Notes: a model not told the origin generated them from the letters alone. A DNA stretch of 64,000 nucleotides from Spisula solida (GCA_947247005.1 OX365945.1:38742551-38806550), one strand, 5' to 3'; shown: positions 21,860 through 35,550, numbered from the stretch's first letter. Program-made: numbers and translations.

Positions 21860-22235
21860 ATATTTTGTATTATTATTTGCTGAGTTTTTTCAGTGAAAAT
21901 AACAGTGAAAATAACAGTGAAATTACCACTTTGTTATTTTCACTGTTTTGAAGCTGGTTCCAGTATCATGCTGAAAAAGAAACGTAACGTCAACGGCGCC
22001 GGGCTTTAAAATATGCATTACGTCATCATGACGTCATAATTCTCATGTCGTGACGTTCCAATTTCGACGAGATTTTTCCAATTAAGTCAATTACGGCACA
22101 TTTTAAGAGAAAATTTGTTGATTGATGGTCTTAGATCAATTTTATTTCACTCGCGATAAATTTTGATTTTCTGTGATCATTCGGTGAAATAAAATTTGAT
22201 CTTACACCAAAATCAACAAATATCCTATATTTAAT
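21860..22235 (-). mobile_element. MITE family A, copy 2 (reversed)
   Basis: Reverse complement of 18702-19133. AGTGAAAATAACAGTG runs come first, then CGTCAACGGCGCCGGGC and TGACGTTCCAATTTCGACG, then the foldback, ending ATCAACAAATATCCTAT. The central loop of the foldback is shortened. Confidence 0.75.
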
Positions 22236-22740
22236 CACCTTTAAATGCAACTTAAATGACACGTAAACGTGTAAGAATAATTTGACTCAAATGAAGTATT
22301 AAACTTAACTTAACAAATATGGAATTTAATAGCTACTTTTTCCTGATAAAATGTATTTAAATTACGAAAATAATTTAACTTTTCATGCTGTGATAGGCTC
22401 GCGCGTAACAATAACATACAATTTAATACGTGTAAACATTTGTTGCATGTCTGACTAAATACCGACGGAATATATTCGTTTTGAAGATTATTTTAGGAAT
22501 TAAACATTAAACATAAGTTTACGTTATTGTATCAAGCAGTCCATGAGAGTCGACAGAAACAAATCATAGAACGCGTACTTACATTACAATTATGGTTTAA
22601 AAAAAAAGGATTCTCGTGGCGATGTATTGTATCGGGTGATTAATATAGGTTATTGAAACAACAGATGTTACTCATTAAGTATCAAGATAAAACATTGAGC
22701 TACAAATAATCCATATACATTATTTTAAGTTTTTCTTTTT
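22236..22740. other. Non-coding stretch
   Basis: AT-rich; no gene or repeat recognised. Confidence 0.35.
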
Positions 22741-24630
22741 AAGAAACCAGCTAAACCATGGTTTAGCCAGACTATTCTTAACCTAAAAAGGGAGTTACGC
22801 AAATCTGAACGCTTGTGGAGAAAGTACAAACAGCTACAACAACGTGAAAAGACACTTACGCTTAGTGAAAAGGTTCTGAGTGCTAAAAGGGACTCCAAAC
22901 AGCTGTATAAGTTTGTAGCTGAATTAACAGGAATAAAAGCTGACAATCCAATGCATATTGAAGACAATGACACCACACTCGTAGAAAAATTTGCTGATCA
23001 CTTTATGAATAAGATTGACACGATTAGAAATTCATTGAAAGACTTCCAAAATTTCCAACCACACATAAGACGTCCCACAACTAGATAACTTTGTAGCTCT
23101 GAATGAAGACGAGGTTAGAAAACAAATCAAGGATCTTCAGACAAAAGCATCTGAGCTGGACATATTTCCCACAAATATATTAAAATCATTCTTGGATGAA
23201 TTATTGCCCCTAGTGACAAAGCTTGTAAATCTTTCATTAAGGGATGGTCTTATTCCAGCGAAACGGAAACAGGCGATAGTAAGGCCTCTGCTGAAAAAAG
23301 TTGGACTTGAACTTAAATATGCCAATTACAGACCTGTGAGTAACCTTTCATTCTTATCGAAGCTGATTGAAAAAGCAGTTCTCTCTAGACTCAATGCTCA
23401 CGTAGATGCTAATGAACTGCTTCCGAAAACCGTTCCGCATACAGGCGTTGTCATTCCTGTGAAACAGCTTTGCTGAAGCTTGTGAATGACCTCCTTGATG
23501 CCATGGAGAAACAGGAAGTTACTGCGCTCATTGCGATTGATCTCAGTGCAGCTTTTGATCATGGCAGTCTCGTCGATATGCTGGGTAAAAATACGGTGTT
23601 AGTGGAACAGCATTGAAATGGGTAGACTCGTACCTGCGACCACGAAACTGTCGTGTAGGTGTGAATTTGACAATATCATCTCCCCGTCAACTACAGTAGT
23701 GTTCCTCAAGGCTGCTGCCTATGCCCATGGTTGTATCTCACATATGCTGGGACACTTTTTTTAATGACATTCCAACATCAATCTCTGTATATGGCTTCGC
23801 AGACCATCATACAGCGAACAAACGCTTTAAACCCACAACTCTAACAAACGAATCTAACGCGATACGTGAACTTGAACAGTGTGCAGTGACAATTAATAAT
23901 TGGATGAATGCAAACAATCTTGATGAATACTTCAAAAACGGAGTTCATAATGTTCGGAAGCAAACCATTGCTAAATAGATGTTGCACGAAGACAAATCTG
24001 AAAACTGCATTCGATATTTGGGTTCATTTTTTGATGAAACTCAAAATTTCAAAGAGCATGTGAAAAGAAAGTGTCGAACGGCTATGTTGAACTATTTCAG
24101 GGTCAAAAGCATACGGAAATATTTAACCAAGGAAGCCACAGAAACTCTGGTGTTATCCCAAGTCAGTAGGACTACTGTAATGTCTTCCGAAACGGACTAG
24201 CCCAAAGTCAGTTGGCTAAACTGCAACGTGTGCAGAATATGTGTGCAGAATTGGTTTTAAACCGTAGATAATATGATCGCTTAAAACAAGCTTTGTTTGA
24301 CCTGCATTGGCTACCCATCAAAAGCCAGAATTTCATTTAAAATGCTCATATCATGTCACTGTCAAGTTTGACTGTTTTTTGTTCAAGCTCCAGCGTATCT
24401 TACATAGTTGCTTTCTAAACAGGTCCATACTAGGAGTCTGCGATCTTCAGACTCTAATACAGGGTGTTATGTATTTAATAAAAGGAAAACGTTCAGTGAC
24501 CGTAGCTTTGGTACTGTTTGTCCGAGATTGTGGAATGAATTGCCTAGCGATAGACAGAATTCAGACACTTAAGATGTATTTAAGAAAAAGCTAAACACCT
24601 ACTTTTTTAGAGATTTTTATGAATTGTTTT
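22741..24630 (+). pseudogene. CR1/L2-like LINE relic (LINE 2)
   Basis: Fragments of one ORF2-like protein lie in order across several frames. KKPAKPWFSQTILNLKREL (linker after a missing endonuclease) starts at 22741. LNEDEVRKQIKDL and ELDIFPTNILK follow near 23098-23180, then NYRPVSNLSFLSKLIEK near 23325. ETALLKLVNDLLDAMEKQE and IAIDLSAAFD span 23460-23560, then SSVPQGCCL near 23695. FADHHTANKRF near 23795 is where the usual catalytic FADD/YADD has become FADH. FVDETQ-like and RYLGSFFDETQNF follow near 24010, LFDLHWLPI near 24295 and PRLWNELPS near 24525. The ETALLKLVND, LSAAFD and LHWLPI phrases are typical of the CR1/L2 group. Multiple frameshifts and stops show it is dead. No endonuclease is visible upstream. 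Confidence 0.85.
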
Positions 24631-26875
24631 AATAAATCAAGAATAAAACAAACATATTTAATTTTTAAGTGCTATCTGTGGTCCAATTATGCATTTTGAT
24701 ACCATAATCTGATTTTCTTTCTTAAATGTAACATATGTCTCTTGTATGTATAGTGTTTTAAACTCATTCATATAGATGCAGAACTGTGATTGTTATAATT
24801 GATTTTGTCGTTTGTAATGATTATTTTATTCTATGTTTTTAATATATATTTCTATCATGTGTTTTATATCATGTTTGGAATATTGTACAACGCCATGGAC
24901 TATGTGCAATCGAGAAAGTTCGGCCATTTCTGTTTGTCTCCGGCAAATAAACCTCGTGTCTAAGTATAGTTATACACCAATATGATTCGCCTGGGTTATA
25001 AGTCCCAGCTACGCTCGCGTGAAAGTAACAAATTATGTATCCGTCAAAAAGATACAAAATATACCACTTGACTTTCGGATCATTTCAAGTTAAATTATCG
25101 CCTGGCACACATGTGATTAATCGTTGCGTGGAATTTTGTAGTGTCAAATTTACTGGTATAATATATCTATATAGATCTATATATTTGTGTGAAAATGTAT
25201 TGGCATAATGTGCACTGAAGACTGGGGGCTGCCATAAAATAGTTCAATATGGAGCCTTGTTATGTCAGAGGTCTATTGCAATGCATAAAGGCCGAGGTGA
25301 TCAGAATGGGAATATGTGATGTGTAAAAATAGGCGTTTAACAAAATAAACAAGTTTCAAGTTTTTCTTGTAAAATGAAGCATTGATACAGATATCTTCAT
25401 GTCTAGTACCTATGGGTGGTAAATAACTTCTTACATCCTGTCTCACTTTGCTGCCGCGCTCGTAAACGATACATTATTCTCCTAGTCATTGGAAGCAAAT
25501 AAGAACATAATAAAATTCCTCATGTACTACTAGATAGAAATAAATGAATACCGTTGAAGCCTGCTATTTACATTAGATTGAAATCGAAGGCAATATCAAG
25601 ACTATGGTGAACATGCTGGATAAGAGACAACAGGGCAAATTTGTCATATTTATAATCTGGAACATTTGAGCACGTGTGTCCCAAATGTATGACAATGTCA
25701 CATGTTAAAGACGGTTGAATTACATCTTCAAAACAGACCTGTGTTTGTTGTTAGTCAGTCTTACAGACCTGCCATTTTAATGTCTGCATCAGCCAGCGAT
25801 ATGTACTACATGTGCATATAATACACAATACCAAGGACGTCTTATGTTTGATATGAGCAGAGTCATAAAGTTTGAAACGTAATATATGTGCGTGCTTGGG
25901 TTGATTATGTATAGGATTAATCAACTTTCTTACTGAAAGGAATGAACTCTTCGAGGTTTATGTCAAATGTGTCTCCAAGGGAGACGGTCGTTTTGCTAAA
26001 TAAATCTTATTATTGTATTAATTACTACCATAGTCCCAGGAGTGATCTGATATAACCCCAGGTCGCCGATTGTCGTCAGGAAAAAAGTTGCAATGGTGTT
26101 AACCATTTATCTGGTGTTGAAATTACCAGTCCACAGAAGTGAATGGGATTGTCGCCTGTGACGTTGGAAAATCTGGATTACATTCAAGGATCGTGATTTA
26201 TTATACCAGCTAATTATGTATTGAAAACCAAATAGTCCGAAAATATTGAATTGATTTATTACATATACCATGCAAAGACTAGATTTTATATTTCAATTTC
26301 ATCGGAAATATTTGCATGTATAAAGTATAGATTATTACACAGGGACGGTGGGCGTTAAGTCGATATTTGGCATACTAGGTTACGTAATGCACAACGACCC
26401 TGTTGTATAACCTTTTTATCGCATATGTTCAACTCCATTGATTTTTTCTAAACACAAAATAACAAAATAAGCTCAGATCTAACTTTTCTAGAGCTTTTGC
26501 GAAACAGTCAGAATCAAGCGCACTAATGACGTCACGTGTTTGTGTACGTAACGTACACGTGTCGCTTACGAAATGACCGGATATAGCCTCGATACGGAGT
26601 TTTGGCACACCGGAAGAGGGCCAGATATAGATATTTGGCACACTAGACACACATCAGTTACAATACAGCGCAATTTTGTTACAATGTTTAGTTACACATG
26701 CAATAAATATAATTATTTACCTACAATGTGACTGATATAAGCTCCACCCCCTCACAAGGACTACTTAAATTTACCAAAATCTCAACACTAAAATGTCTGT
26801 AACTTTTTTATTAGCGAACGGAAACATGTCATGTGGGGGTTTTTATTCTTAGTTAAACCATTTCCTACAAAATTC
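24631..26875. other. LINE 2 3' tail, then non-coding stretch
   Basis: 24631-24900 is probably the LINE 3' untranslated region (ATATTGTACAACGCCATGG near 24880 resembles the TGTAAAGCGC end of CR1/L2 elements). Beyond that no gene is recognised. GATATTTGGCA recurs at 26361 and 26631 in direct orientation within a segment with ACGTACACGTGTC, perhaps the ends of a small element. Confidence 0.4.
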
Positions 26876-27077
26876 TCAAAAAAGTCGTTTTCACCTATTC
26901 ACCATAATCCAAGATGGCGGATTTTGAAGTGAAAAATATGATTGGAATTACATATTCATACGTAGTCTAACCACAGTGGTAATTTGGCATAAATACGCGC
27001 TCTTGAAAATATAGAATTGTATAACTACACGATGAGATATAAACCATATTCAATCAAAACAAACAAATATCCTCTAT
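26876..27077 (-). mobile_element. MITE family B, copy 2 (reversed)
   Basis: Reverse complement of 11783-12000: CCAAGATGGCGGATTTTGAA, AATTTGGCATAAATA, then ATATAAACCATATTCAATC, ending AAATATCCTCTATT. It joins a family A copy without a gap. Confidence 0.65.
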
Positions 27078-27355
27078 TTATTATTTGCTTTCAATGGACG
27101 ATGGAGATTTTTCAGTGAAAATAACAGTGAAAATAACAGAATAATTACCATTTTCTGTTTAAGAAGCTGGTTCCAGTATCATGCAGAAAAAGAAAAGTTA
27201 CGTCAACGACGTCGGCCTTTAAAACATGCGTTACGTCATCATGTGACGTTCTAATTTGGACGCGATTTTTCCAATTAAGCCAATTACGGCACATATTTAA
27301 GAGAAATTGAGGCATATAATAAACAGAAAATTTGTTGATTTTTGGTGTAAATAAT
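27078..27355 (-). mobile_element. MITE family A, copy 3 (reversed, incomplete)
   Basis: Matches 18840-19133 in reverse: TTTATTATTTGCTTTCAATGG at one end, CAGTGAAAATAACAGTG, GAAGCTGGTTCCAGTATCAT, GCATATAATAAACAG. The foldback arm beyond TTGATTTTTGGTGTAA is missing. Confidence 0.7.
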
Positions 27356-28672
27356 TTCGGTCAAAGTCAAATTAAAATTATAGTGTCCACACTAACTTAT
27401 ACACGTATTTTTTTTATAATTAGTATTATAATTAGAGTAGTTTGGTTTCCCTATGTTTGACGTATATGTCCCATCTGGTCCCCATCCGTTTCACAAGTCG
27501 TCAGTGTTACTAGTTCAGCAGAGCTTGTAATGATAGGTTTCGAAATATTTAGGTTCGTGACCAGTGGCAATTATTCTTCGTCAACGCTAACAAAATCATA
27601 CAGAATGTCAGTTATCAGTAACATCAGATGGACCAGATCATAATGGTATTTATGTATGACTGCACTGCGTCATATGTCGTATTTGTCTGATCGTATAATG
27701 GCAGTACTGCGATGCACGTTTCTGTGGTCAAAAGATTCAACGGCGTCGATACAATGCCAGTTCATGACAATATATACATCCCTTGGAGACAAAAGTTCTA
27801 TCCTTTCTCAGAATTATTAACAATACAGCTTTATACTGATTGATGACAATGACATTGAAGTCTCACGAGACTTAGTGCTGCATCATAAACTCTAGGTTCT
27901 CAAGATGGCTTCCATGCTAGTAAAATCGTCTATAAAACCTATAATAAACTCTACATAAAATTGAGATGGAATTTCATTGTGGAGATATCTCATTCAGAGA
28001 AACTTAAATGAAGAATCCTGTAAATGAGAAACCTGACATAGTTAATACTTATTGATGAGTGTCATGTATTTCCATCACGTTATAAGTCAGTTTCTCTTGT
28101 ATTTAATGAACTGCAGACAAAACATACCAAGGTATTCGAGCGACTTCGGGTAGTTCGAAAACATTGTATCAATGTAAAGATAAAACAAAAGACAGGGGAT
28201 GCAAGAACAATAAGGAGACGTATGATAATGGTAGAATATCTTTATCATCGTTTTGTTTGCCGAATGCTTTATTAATTAACTATACAATATTGGGCGCGTT
28301 TTTCACTGCAAATGCAGGGCCAATGTGAAGTTAAGCTCGACATTATTTTCAGTAAATTATATTCAAGTGTGTTTAATGACGTGGGCCAATTTTGCGATGA
28401 CTTAAAACAAAATATCGCGAAATAAAGAACGGGTTTGACGGCTTATATACAGGTGATTGTAATGCGTCATCAGACAACAACAACAGACACAATAATATAA
28501 AATGAACGATGGGGAGCGCATCCGGAAAGAGTTGGCGAACGATAGGTTCCTATATTGCATTTGGACAACATTTATCACCAATCATCCAGGCATAATGTGA
28601 CGTAAATATATTTAATAATGAAGAATTTTGTGACGAAGGAAATCTGGAGATAATTCAGATATTCAACGTTTA
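27356..28672. other. Non-coding stretch
   Basis: No gene or repeat recognised; slightly less AT-rich around 27480-27900. Confidence 0.35.
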
Positions 28673-29316
28673 AGATGAAATCGCGACAAAAATTGTCATG
28701 ATACACCCTTACATGTCACTAATTATGTTACATAAACTATTATAGAACTAGTTCGTTACAAAGCATATGCTTAAAGTGAATTGAGATTTTCAGAGGGAAA
28801 CCCTCTCTCAAAACCGTGGTTTACTAGAAAAATGAAAAAGTATGGTGTTTCAATTTTTTTTTAAATGAGCCATGGATATCACATCCATATATTTGAAAAC
28901 AGTTAATATAGGTGTTCATTGTCTGAATATTTTTGCCATGGTGCAAACAAAATATTTTTGTAAGAAAAGGCCAAAGCATGTCTTTTTTCATTTTTACAAA
29001 AATAATATTTTTTTATAGATTCCACCATATTCGAAATATTTGGTTGAAATTTTCATAATTTAGCATTGGCGAAGCATTAAAACAAAACAAATGACAAAAT
29101 AAACTGTTTAACGGTAAATTAATGATTATCACATAAGTGAAAAAACGATGTTTAAAACGATATGTGAAAATACGATGTTAAAAACGAACCCCACCCACTT
29201 ATTTAACACTACGCAGGACTTCTTGTGAACACTATTTCGTGTATAAATCGAAATAAAAGTAGTTTATTCGTGTGATTCTTCCTTGTATATGTCCGATAGA
29301 CACTCATGTTAAGTTT
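28673..29316 (+). repeat. Left arm of a 644-bp inverted repeat
   Basis: Pairs end to end with 32824-33467. Outer landmark AGATGAAATCGC, middle TTGCCATGGTGCAAACAAAA, inner CACTCATGTTAAGTTT. The arms have exactly equal length by coordinates although they contain many substitutions and small indels. No coding frame is shared between them. The enclosed 3.5 kb holds LINE 3. Confidence 0.85.
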
Positions 29317-29739
29317 GTTAAAAAATAAATGAAAAATCACTTTTCCGTTAACATGGTTACCAAGCAAACGGTGCAGAAAAAGGATATTGGTGAAAAATGT
29401 TCAAATGAATGTTAACAACTTACAATTAGTGACTCCTGTAATTTTGTTGTATATATTAAATAGCTTTGTTTCAGAAAAGATAGTGCTTCAATTCTGGCTA
29501 ATGTGAGCTTTGTTAATCTGGTAGTTACCATGGTAACCAAGGATGAAAGAAGGAAAAGGGCACTTAAAGCGAAAATCCTCTTAATTACAGTATGCTTTCA
29601 ATAATCATAAATAATGCTCCATACCAGTAGATAATTATATGGATCTAGTTTGTTAATAATCCTAATTGATAAGTGCTTTTTATTATAAAACTGATGAAGC
29701 AAGAAGAAAGCAAGCAAGAAAGAAGGAAACATCCACCTT
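29317..29739. other. Spacer between left arm and LINE 3
   Basis: Non-coding. GTTAACATGGTTACCA at 29348 and GTAGTTACCATGGTAACC at 29521 are short related phrases. Nothing else seen. Confidence 0.35.
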
Positions 29740-32338
29740 TTGATCGTATTTTCACAATTTTCATCAAGAGTGCTGCATACAAGCAAAACTGCCAACACAG
29801 AAAATGAATCCTACTGTAAAAGGATAGTATGGGAAAATACTGAACATAATAAGCTGCATGACACATTTAACAATAATAAACAATTTTTTGATGACGTAAT
29901 CAATAATTTAACAAAAGGTGACTCTGATATTAATGAGTGTATCGAAAACATGTCCAATCGTATTTTTGATATATCGTTTGAACTACATGGGAAAACTTTT
30001 AAAAGGAACGTATCCAAAGCCACAAAGCTTAAAAAGGCCGAACGGTTCAATGATAGAATGTTCACAAGCGAAAGCAGATTCCTTAAAATATAAACGTATA
30101 CATAGATATAGTCCAACTGCTGATAATCTGCAATCCTTTTTATATCACATGAATCGTTTCTGTAAAGTGAAACGTAAAGCTAAACGCTCATTTCACATGT
30201 CTAAAAAGCAAACATTAACTAAACTAAGCAAATCCAACTCTAGGAAATTCTGGAAATACATAAATAAATATAAAAAGAAAGATAGTCAAACCAAGCCAAC
30301 ATTAGCTTAACTGATTTTGTCGAGCATTTCAACAAAGTCTCAAATACGCCGCATGGTAGTGATTTTGATAGTTCGCAGTATGAGAATCTGGATACTAACA
30401 TAAATATTGACACATTAGATGTCGCATTCACAGAGAGTGAAATTAAAAAAACTATTTCTAGTTTGAATAGAAATAAAAGCGCCGACTTTACAAATAATGT
30501 AGCAGATTTTTTCATTGACTCCAACGAATTCATAGCGCCTAATTTAGTGCCACTATTCAATGAAATATATGAAAGTGGTGTATACCCAGATCAGTGGAGT
30601 AAGGGTTATATTGTCCCTATACATAAAAAGGGGAATGTAAACGAACCTTTAAATTATAGAGGAATAACAATTATAAACACTCTATCAAAAATATTCTCAT
30701 TGACCTGAAGAAATAGAATCAATACCTGGTGTGAATCAGAAAATTTATTTAACAACTCCCAATTTGGCTTTAGAGATAAACGCAGTACAACCGACTGTAT
30801 TTTTATCCTGCATACAATCATACAAAATATATTATCACAAAAAAGGAAATTATACTGTGCTTTTATCGACTATGAAAAGACTTTCGACACTGTCATACAT
30901 GAAGCTTTGCTAATTGAATTAGGTCTGAGTTGCAAAATGACCACTATGATTAGATCTTTATACCAGAATGTCAAAGATTTGCTTCATTTATCGTGTTCAG
31001 ACTTCTTTGATGTATCCCTTGGTTTGAAACAGGGAGAACCGTTATCTCCCTTACTATTCATATTATTCATAAATGATATCAATACGATAGTAAATCAAAA
31101 TGATCTCACGGATGATGATATCAATTTACTATCTATATACTAGTACATGTTGTTGTTTGCCGATGATATCGTTCTATTCACCACATACCCTAATAGTCTA
31201 CAAAATCAACTAAATAATGTACAAAATTATTCACGCAAGTGGGGATTAAAGATTAACACAGGTAAACCGAAAGTATGCATCTTTGAAAATAGGAAGAGTA
31301 ACTCTGATTTTAGATGATTCTATTAGAAGTTGTTGATTCTTTCTGCTACCTCGGAATAAAATTTCATTACACCGGTAACATGATATATGATGCGAAGGCA
31401 TTACAAGAACAAGCGCTGAAAGCGTATAATCATCTGTTGTTCGTGTTAAGTAGAGTTAGTCTAGATGTTAAAACAAAACTATCCCTATTTGATGCACTAG
31501 TTGTACCTATCCTTCTGTACAGCAGTGAAGTATGGAGGGCTTATAAATACAAGGAAATTGACAAAATACATATTAAATTTTGTAAGCGAATTCTAGGAGT
31601 ACGTACTCAAACATCTAATACTGCAGTGTTGGGTGAACTTGGTCGATTACCATTATCAGTAATATGCAAGGAGCGAGCATTGGAACATTGGCTAAAAATA
31701 CAAAATACTAATATATATAAAACTCTTTAATGTTTCAACTTTGTAACGAACAGTGTTTGATAAATGTAAGAACACATATAACTGGGCCTCTAGCATTACA
31801 ACAATTTTAAATAATTTAGGGTATGAAAACATACATAATCTACATACTATAAACATAAATTACTATAACCTATTGAAACAAAGAATGCGGGATCAATATA
31901 CACAAACATGGAGTGATACCCTCAATTCCCAGTCAAAAATGTCTTACTACAAGAATTTCAAAACGGAATATAAATTTGAAAAATACTTAGACCTAATTAC
32001 AAATGACAATATTAGAAAAGAGTTTTCAAAATTAAGATAAGCGTCCCACAAATTAGAAAAAGAAAATGGAAGACAGGCCGGAACAGCAAAGGAAAATCGA
32101 ATATGTAAACTATGCTCCCACAATCCTATAGAATCGGAATACCATTTCTTTATGTGCTGTCAAACATATAATGAACTACATTCGAAATTCATTCCGCGTC
32201 CTGCATGGCCAACATTGAACAAGTTTTATAGCATTACGTCCAGCACAAATAATAAAATTATCATAAATAACGCAAAATTAGTATATTATGCCTCGAAGTT
32301 AAGAGAAAATAGACTCGGCCTATTGTAAATAATAACTT
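29740..32338 (+). pseudogene. LINE 3 relic inside the inverted repeat
   Basis: A nearly full-length post-endonuclease ORF2-like protein broken by several stops and shifts. The linker is near 29800-30090 (ENTEHNKLHDTFNNN), and RKFWKYINKYKKK is near 30240. The fingers include FNEIYESGVYPDQWSKGYI and VPIHKKGN at 30560-30640. CAFIDYEKTFDTV near 30857 holds the first catalytic Asp, and LKQGEPLSPLLFILFIND near 31025 follows. LLFADDIVLF at about 31150 is intact but just after an in-frame TAG. DSFCYLGIKFHYTGNM is near 31335 and ILGVRTQTSNTAVLGELGR near 31590. The C-terminal domain at 32041-32200 reads SHKLEKENGR, ICKLC, SEYHFFMC. The protein-level layout parallels LINE 1, with diverged sequence. The 3' end is a GGCATTTCAAATGCC stem and an AATAAAACTGTAAAACTGTA tail near 32740. 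Confidence 0.85.
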
Positions 32339-32823
32339 GCCGACTGCCTTATGTAAGTTATGGTGTATTTTCTTTTGTGTATCTACATGTTTTTTTGATG
32401 AAAATATATCTTCCGGTTGGACATATTCGCCTGTCTACCAGCATCTGTATATACGTATTGTCTATATATTCTTGATTCTAAATTTGTTGTACACATAACT
32501 TCCAACATACCTTCTAATTATATATTTACTTGTCTGCAGATTAGTTCCTCACGTAAGCACAAATAAACGGACTAGAACATCGATATATGCACATATATAC
32601 ATGTAGCTGCTTTTTTGATATGCTGTGTGTGCTTACACTGTATGTAATGTAAATGTATGTATATATTTTGTCTTGACCATCTTTTTTTTATTATGTAAAT
32701 GGTCAAAGGCATTTCAAATGCCGATTATACCAATAAAACTGTAAAACTGTAAACTGTATAATTTTGTAATCATCCTAATTGAAGTATGATCCATTTCTAA
32801 CTGAGGCATAACTATGTTAAGCG
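32339..32823 (+). mobile_element. LINE 3 3' untranslated region and tail
   Basis: Non-coding sequence to about 32760 ending in the stem GGCATTTCAAATGCC (32707-32721) and the short repeat ACTGTAAAACTGTAAACTG. 32765-32823 is spacer before the right arm. Confidence 0.6.
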
Positions 32824-33467
32824 AAACTTAACATGAGTGTCTATCGGACATATGCAAGGAAGAACCACACGAATAAACTACTTTTATTTCAATTTATACA
32901 CGAAATAGTGTTCACCAGAAGTCCTGCGTAGTGTTAAATAAGTGGGTGGGGTTCGTTTTAAACATCATGTGATATTCATTTATCATTAACTTACCGTTAA
33001 AAAATTTATTTTGTCATTTGTTTTGTTTTAATGCGTCGCCAATGCTAAATTATGAAAATTTCAACCAAATATTTCGAATATGGTGGAATCTATAAAAATA
33101 TATTATTTTTGTAAAAATGAAAAAAGCCATTCTTTGGCTTTTTCTTACAAAAAATATTTTGTTTGCACCATGGCGAAAATATTCAGACAATGAACACCTA
33201 CATGTATATTAATTGTTTTCAAATGCATGGATGTGATATCTGGATCAGCTGCATGGCTCGTTTAATTAAATTTTGAAACACCATACTTTTTCATTCATCT
33301 AGCAAACACGTTTTTGAGAGAGGGGGGTCCCAAGAGAATTAGTATAATGAAAATCTCAATTCACTTGAAGCATATGTTTTGTAGCGAAATAGTTCTATAA
33401 TAGTTTATGTAACATAATTAATGACATCTAAGGGTACATCATGGCAATTTTTTTTGCGATTTCATCT
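32824..33467 (-). repeat. Right arm of the 644-bp inverted repeat
   Basis: Reverse complement of 28673-29316. Inner end AAACTTAACATGAGTGTC, outer end GCGATTTCATCT. Similarity stops sharply at both ends. No target-site duplication is obvious in the flanks. Confidence 0.85.
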
Positions 33468-35279
33468 GAAATAAGCCTTAAAATAGCAAAATTCATTTTT
33501 CGAAAAAGTGAAAAATAGCGAAAAATTGCCATAGCAACGGTAGTGAAAATAAAGTTTTGACCCCAGAAATCATGTATAAAGATGAATACAAAAAAGGCGC
33601 AAATGTAGAATTACAATTAAGTGTTTTCATAATTACCTTGTTATTTGGTACCAAACCACCAATTAATTTGTTCTTTAACTCAATGTAAAGTGACAAATTG
33701 CTGACCCAAAAATGCCAAACTTTTGTCCATGGGGACCTCTCAAAATCCACCAATCAATAGAAATACATATAGCCTCAAGAAAACGAAAAATAAATCAGGG
33801 GGTTGCGTGTCATATAAGAAAAATTTGGTTCGTCAAACGCGGTGAACATATTTTCTCATACGCGCGGACTGATTCGAAGTCCGTTAGCTACAACCCTACT
33901 TTCACTTTTATATTTAAGCCAGAATATCAAAATTTTCTAAATAAAACAGTTTCACTACATCACATACGAGTGTCGTTCATTTGATACTTGGACGATCGAT
34001 AATGCTGGAAAACTAACAGACATATATTGATGAAAACGTACATGAATATATTCACACCATTCCTTGATTTACATACGAAATTTCAACTTGTTGCGACGAA
34101 GGGTTTTTATGAGATATTAGTGTTTTAATAAGTACATGTAACGCGAGTCGGCCCAAGTCGATGTCAGAATATTGTGACGTTACGCCATTTTCGCTCCTTA
34201 AACGTGACACTTTTTCTCTATTTGATCATCGTTTTAGAGCCATAAAGTCACGCGACTAGACATATTTACCATTTTAAGATGTTCGGTAGTGATGTTAAAT
34301 GCTGTATCCACTATAATTTCGCATGGTTACGTAATAACTATAGTAGTTATACCTCAAGTAATGTTTACCCATCCAACAGGTTTTTAACCGACGAAACTGT
34401 CCTGTTTCTGCCGTTAAATTGGTTCGGACTCGGATCATCGCGTGGTGATTCTTGTCATCATGAAACCGTTATAAACAGAAATCCACCTATACTTATATTA
34501 CCAAAAGGCTTGATTCTTTTGTTTTACAGGTGTATAACTAATACTTTTACAAAATTATATCATATATCACATTTTCCCGAACAAATTCGATTTCATTGCG
34601 ATATTAACGGAAACACACCCGTTGTCACTAAACATTGCTTCGCGCACAACAACAGCACAGAAATGACGTAAAACGTTATATCACATAACGCAGATGCAGA
34701 CATAACGTTATGTGCTGTTTTCCGTTGAATAGGCAACTATACCACGCACCCTGTCATATCAACACTCTATATTTCACTAAAATTTGGGCTGGGTCGGGTA
34801 GCCCTTAGTTAGGTTACTATAGTAACTACAGTTTGTGTTCGGTTGGATAAAATTATTCCTAGCTTTGTCAAATCATCAAGTTGGCGAGTAAGTCTTATCA
34901 AACAAAAAGTGATTACAATTGCATGTTTCAAGCAAGCGCTATGGCGATCGTCCGGGTATCAAATGAACGACCCTCGTACATGTGTATAAAGCATTTAAAC
35001 CCAATCACATGATTCTAATGCTGATTTGTCAAGATTTGTCAAGACATACCATCATTTCCAGCCAAATCGAAGTTTTTTACAGGACTACCTGAGTGTACAT
35101 TAGTATCTGATTTTGGTCCGCGTAGGCATTTGGTGGTTTGACTACACCGTCTAGAAAATATCTCTGGAACCATTGTATTAATTCATTTTTTGAAAACGAG
35201 TCAAAATTGATATTAGGATGTTTTTGCAACCCTGTCTGTGTAATATTTCAGAAGAACACCCATGCTGAAAAATAGCGGC
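33468..35279. other. Non-coding stretch
   Basis: A 130-codon frame at 34279-34671 has no domain, no coding-like composition and no splice context, so I do not support it. CGTAGGCATTTGGTGGTTTG at 35121 matches 8288. No other feature recognised. Confidence 0.4.
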
Positions 35280-35550
35280 ATACTATGTTGATTTATCACA
35301 TAACCTGCGGTCCAGGAGTGCCGTAAATATCGTTCGGCAATCCCAGACTGTGCAATAAATATTTAAATTAGCTTGACGTGACGTTAGCCAATCCATGCAT
35401 TCAACGTCGCCATGACGTCGCGCTCATTGTACCGCTAAATTTTGGCTGAATCAATATGCAACGTACATCATCCTTTGGAACAATAACGTGCGTTTTATAA
35501 GGTTATTTGATAAATAGAATCTTATATTCGTGCTCATTACATACGAGTTT
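35280..35550 (-). mobile_element. MITE family G, copy 3 (reversed)
   Basis: ATTTATCACATAACCT at 35291 and AAGGTTATTTGATAAAT at 35499 are the inverted ends. The interior is the reverse complement of 1540-1760 (CAATAAATATTTAAATTAGC, GACGTGACGTTAGCC). Confidence 0.65.

Noticed and set aside
29598..29866. Hydrophobic minus-strand frames as membrane proteins
   Set aside because: They are antisense to the start of LINE 3 and to A-rich DNA, which gives Phe/Leu-rich translations by composition.
34279..34671. Open frame of 130 codons
   Set aside because: Composition is that of AT-rich non-coding DNA, with no recognisable motif and no splice sites that would make an exon.
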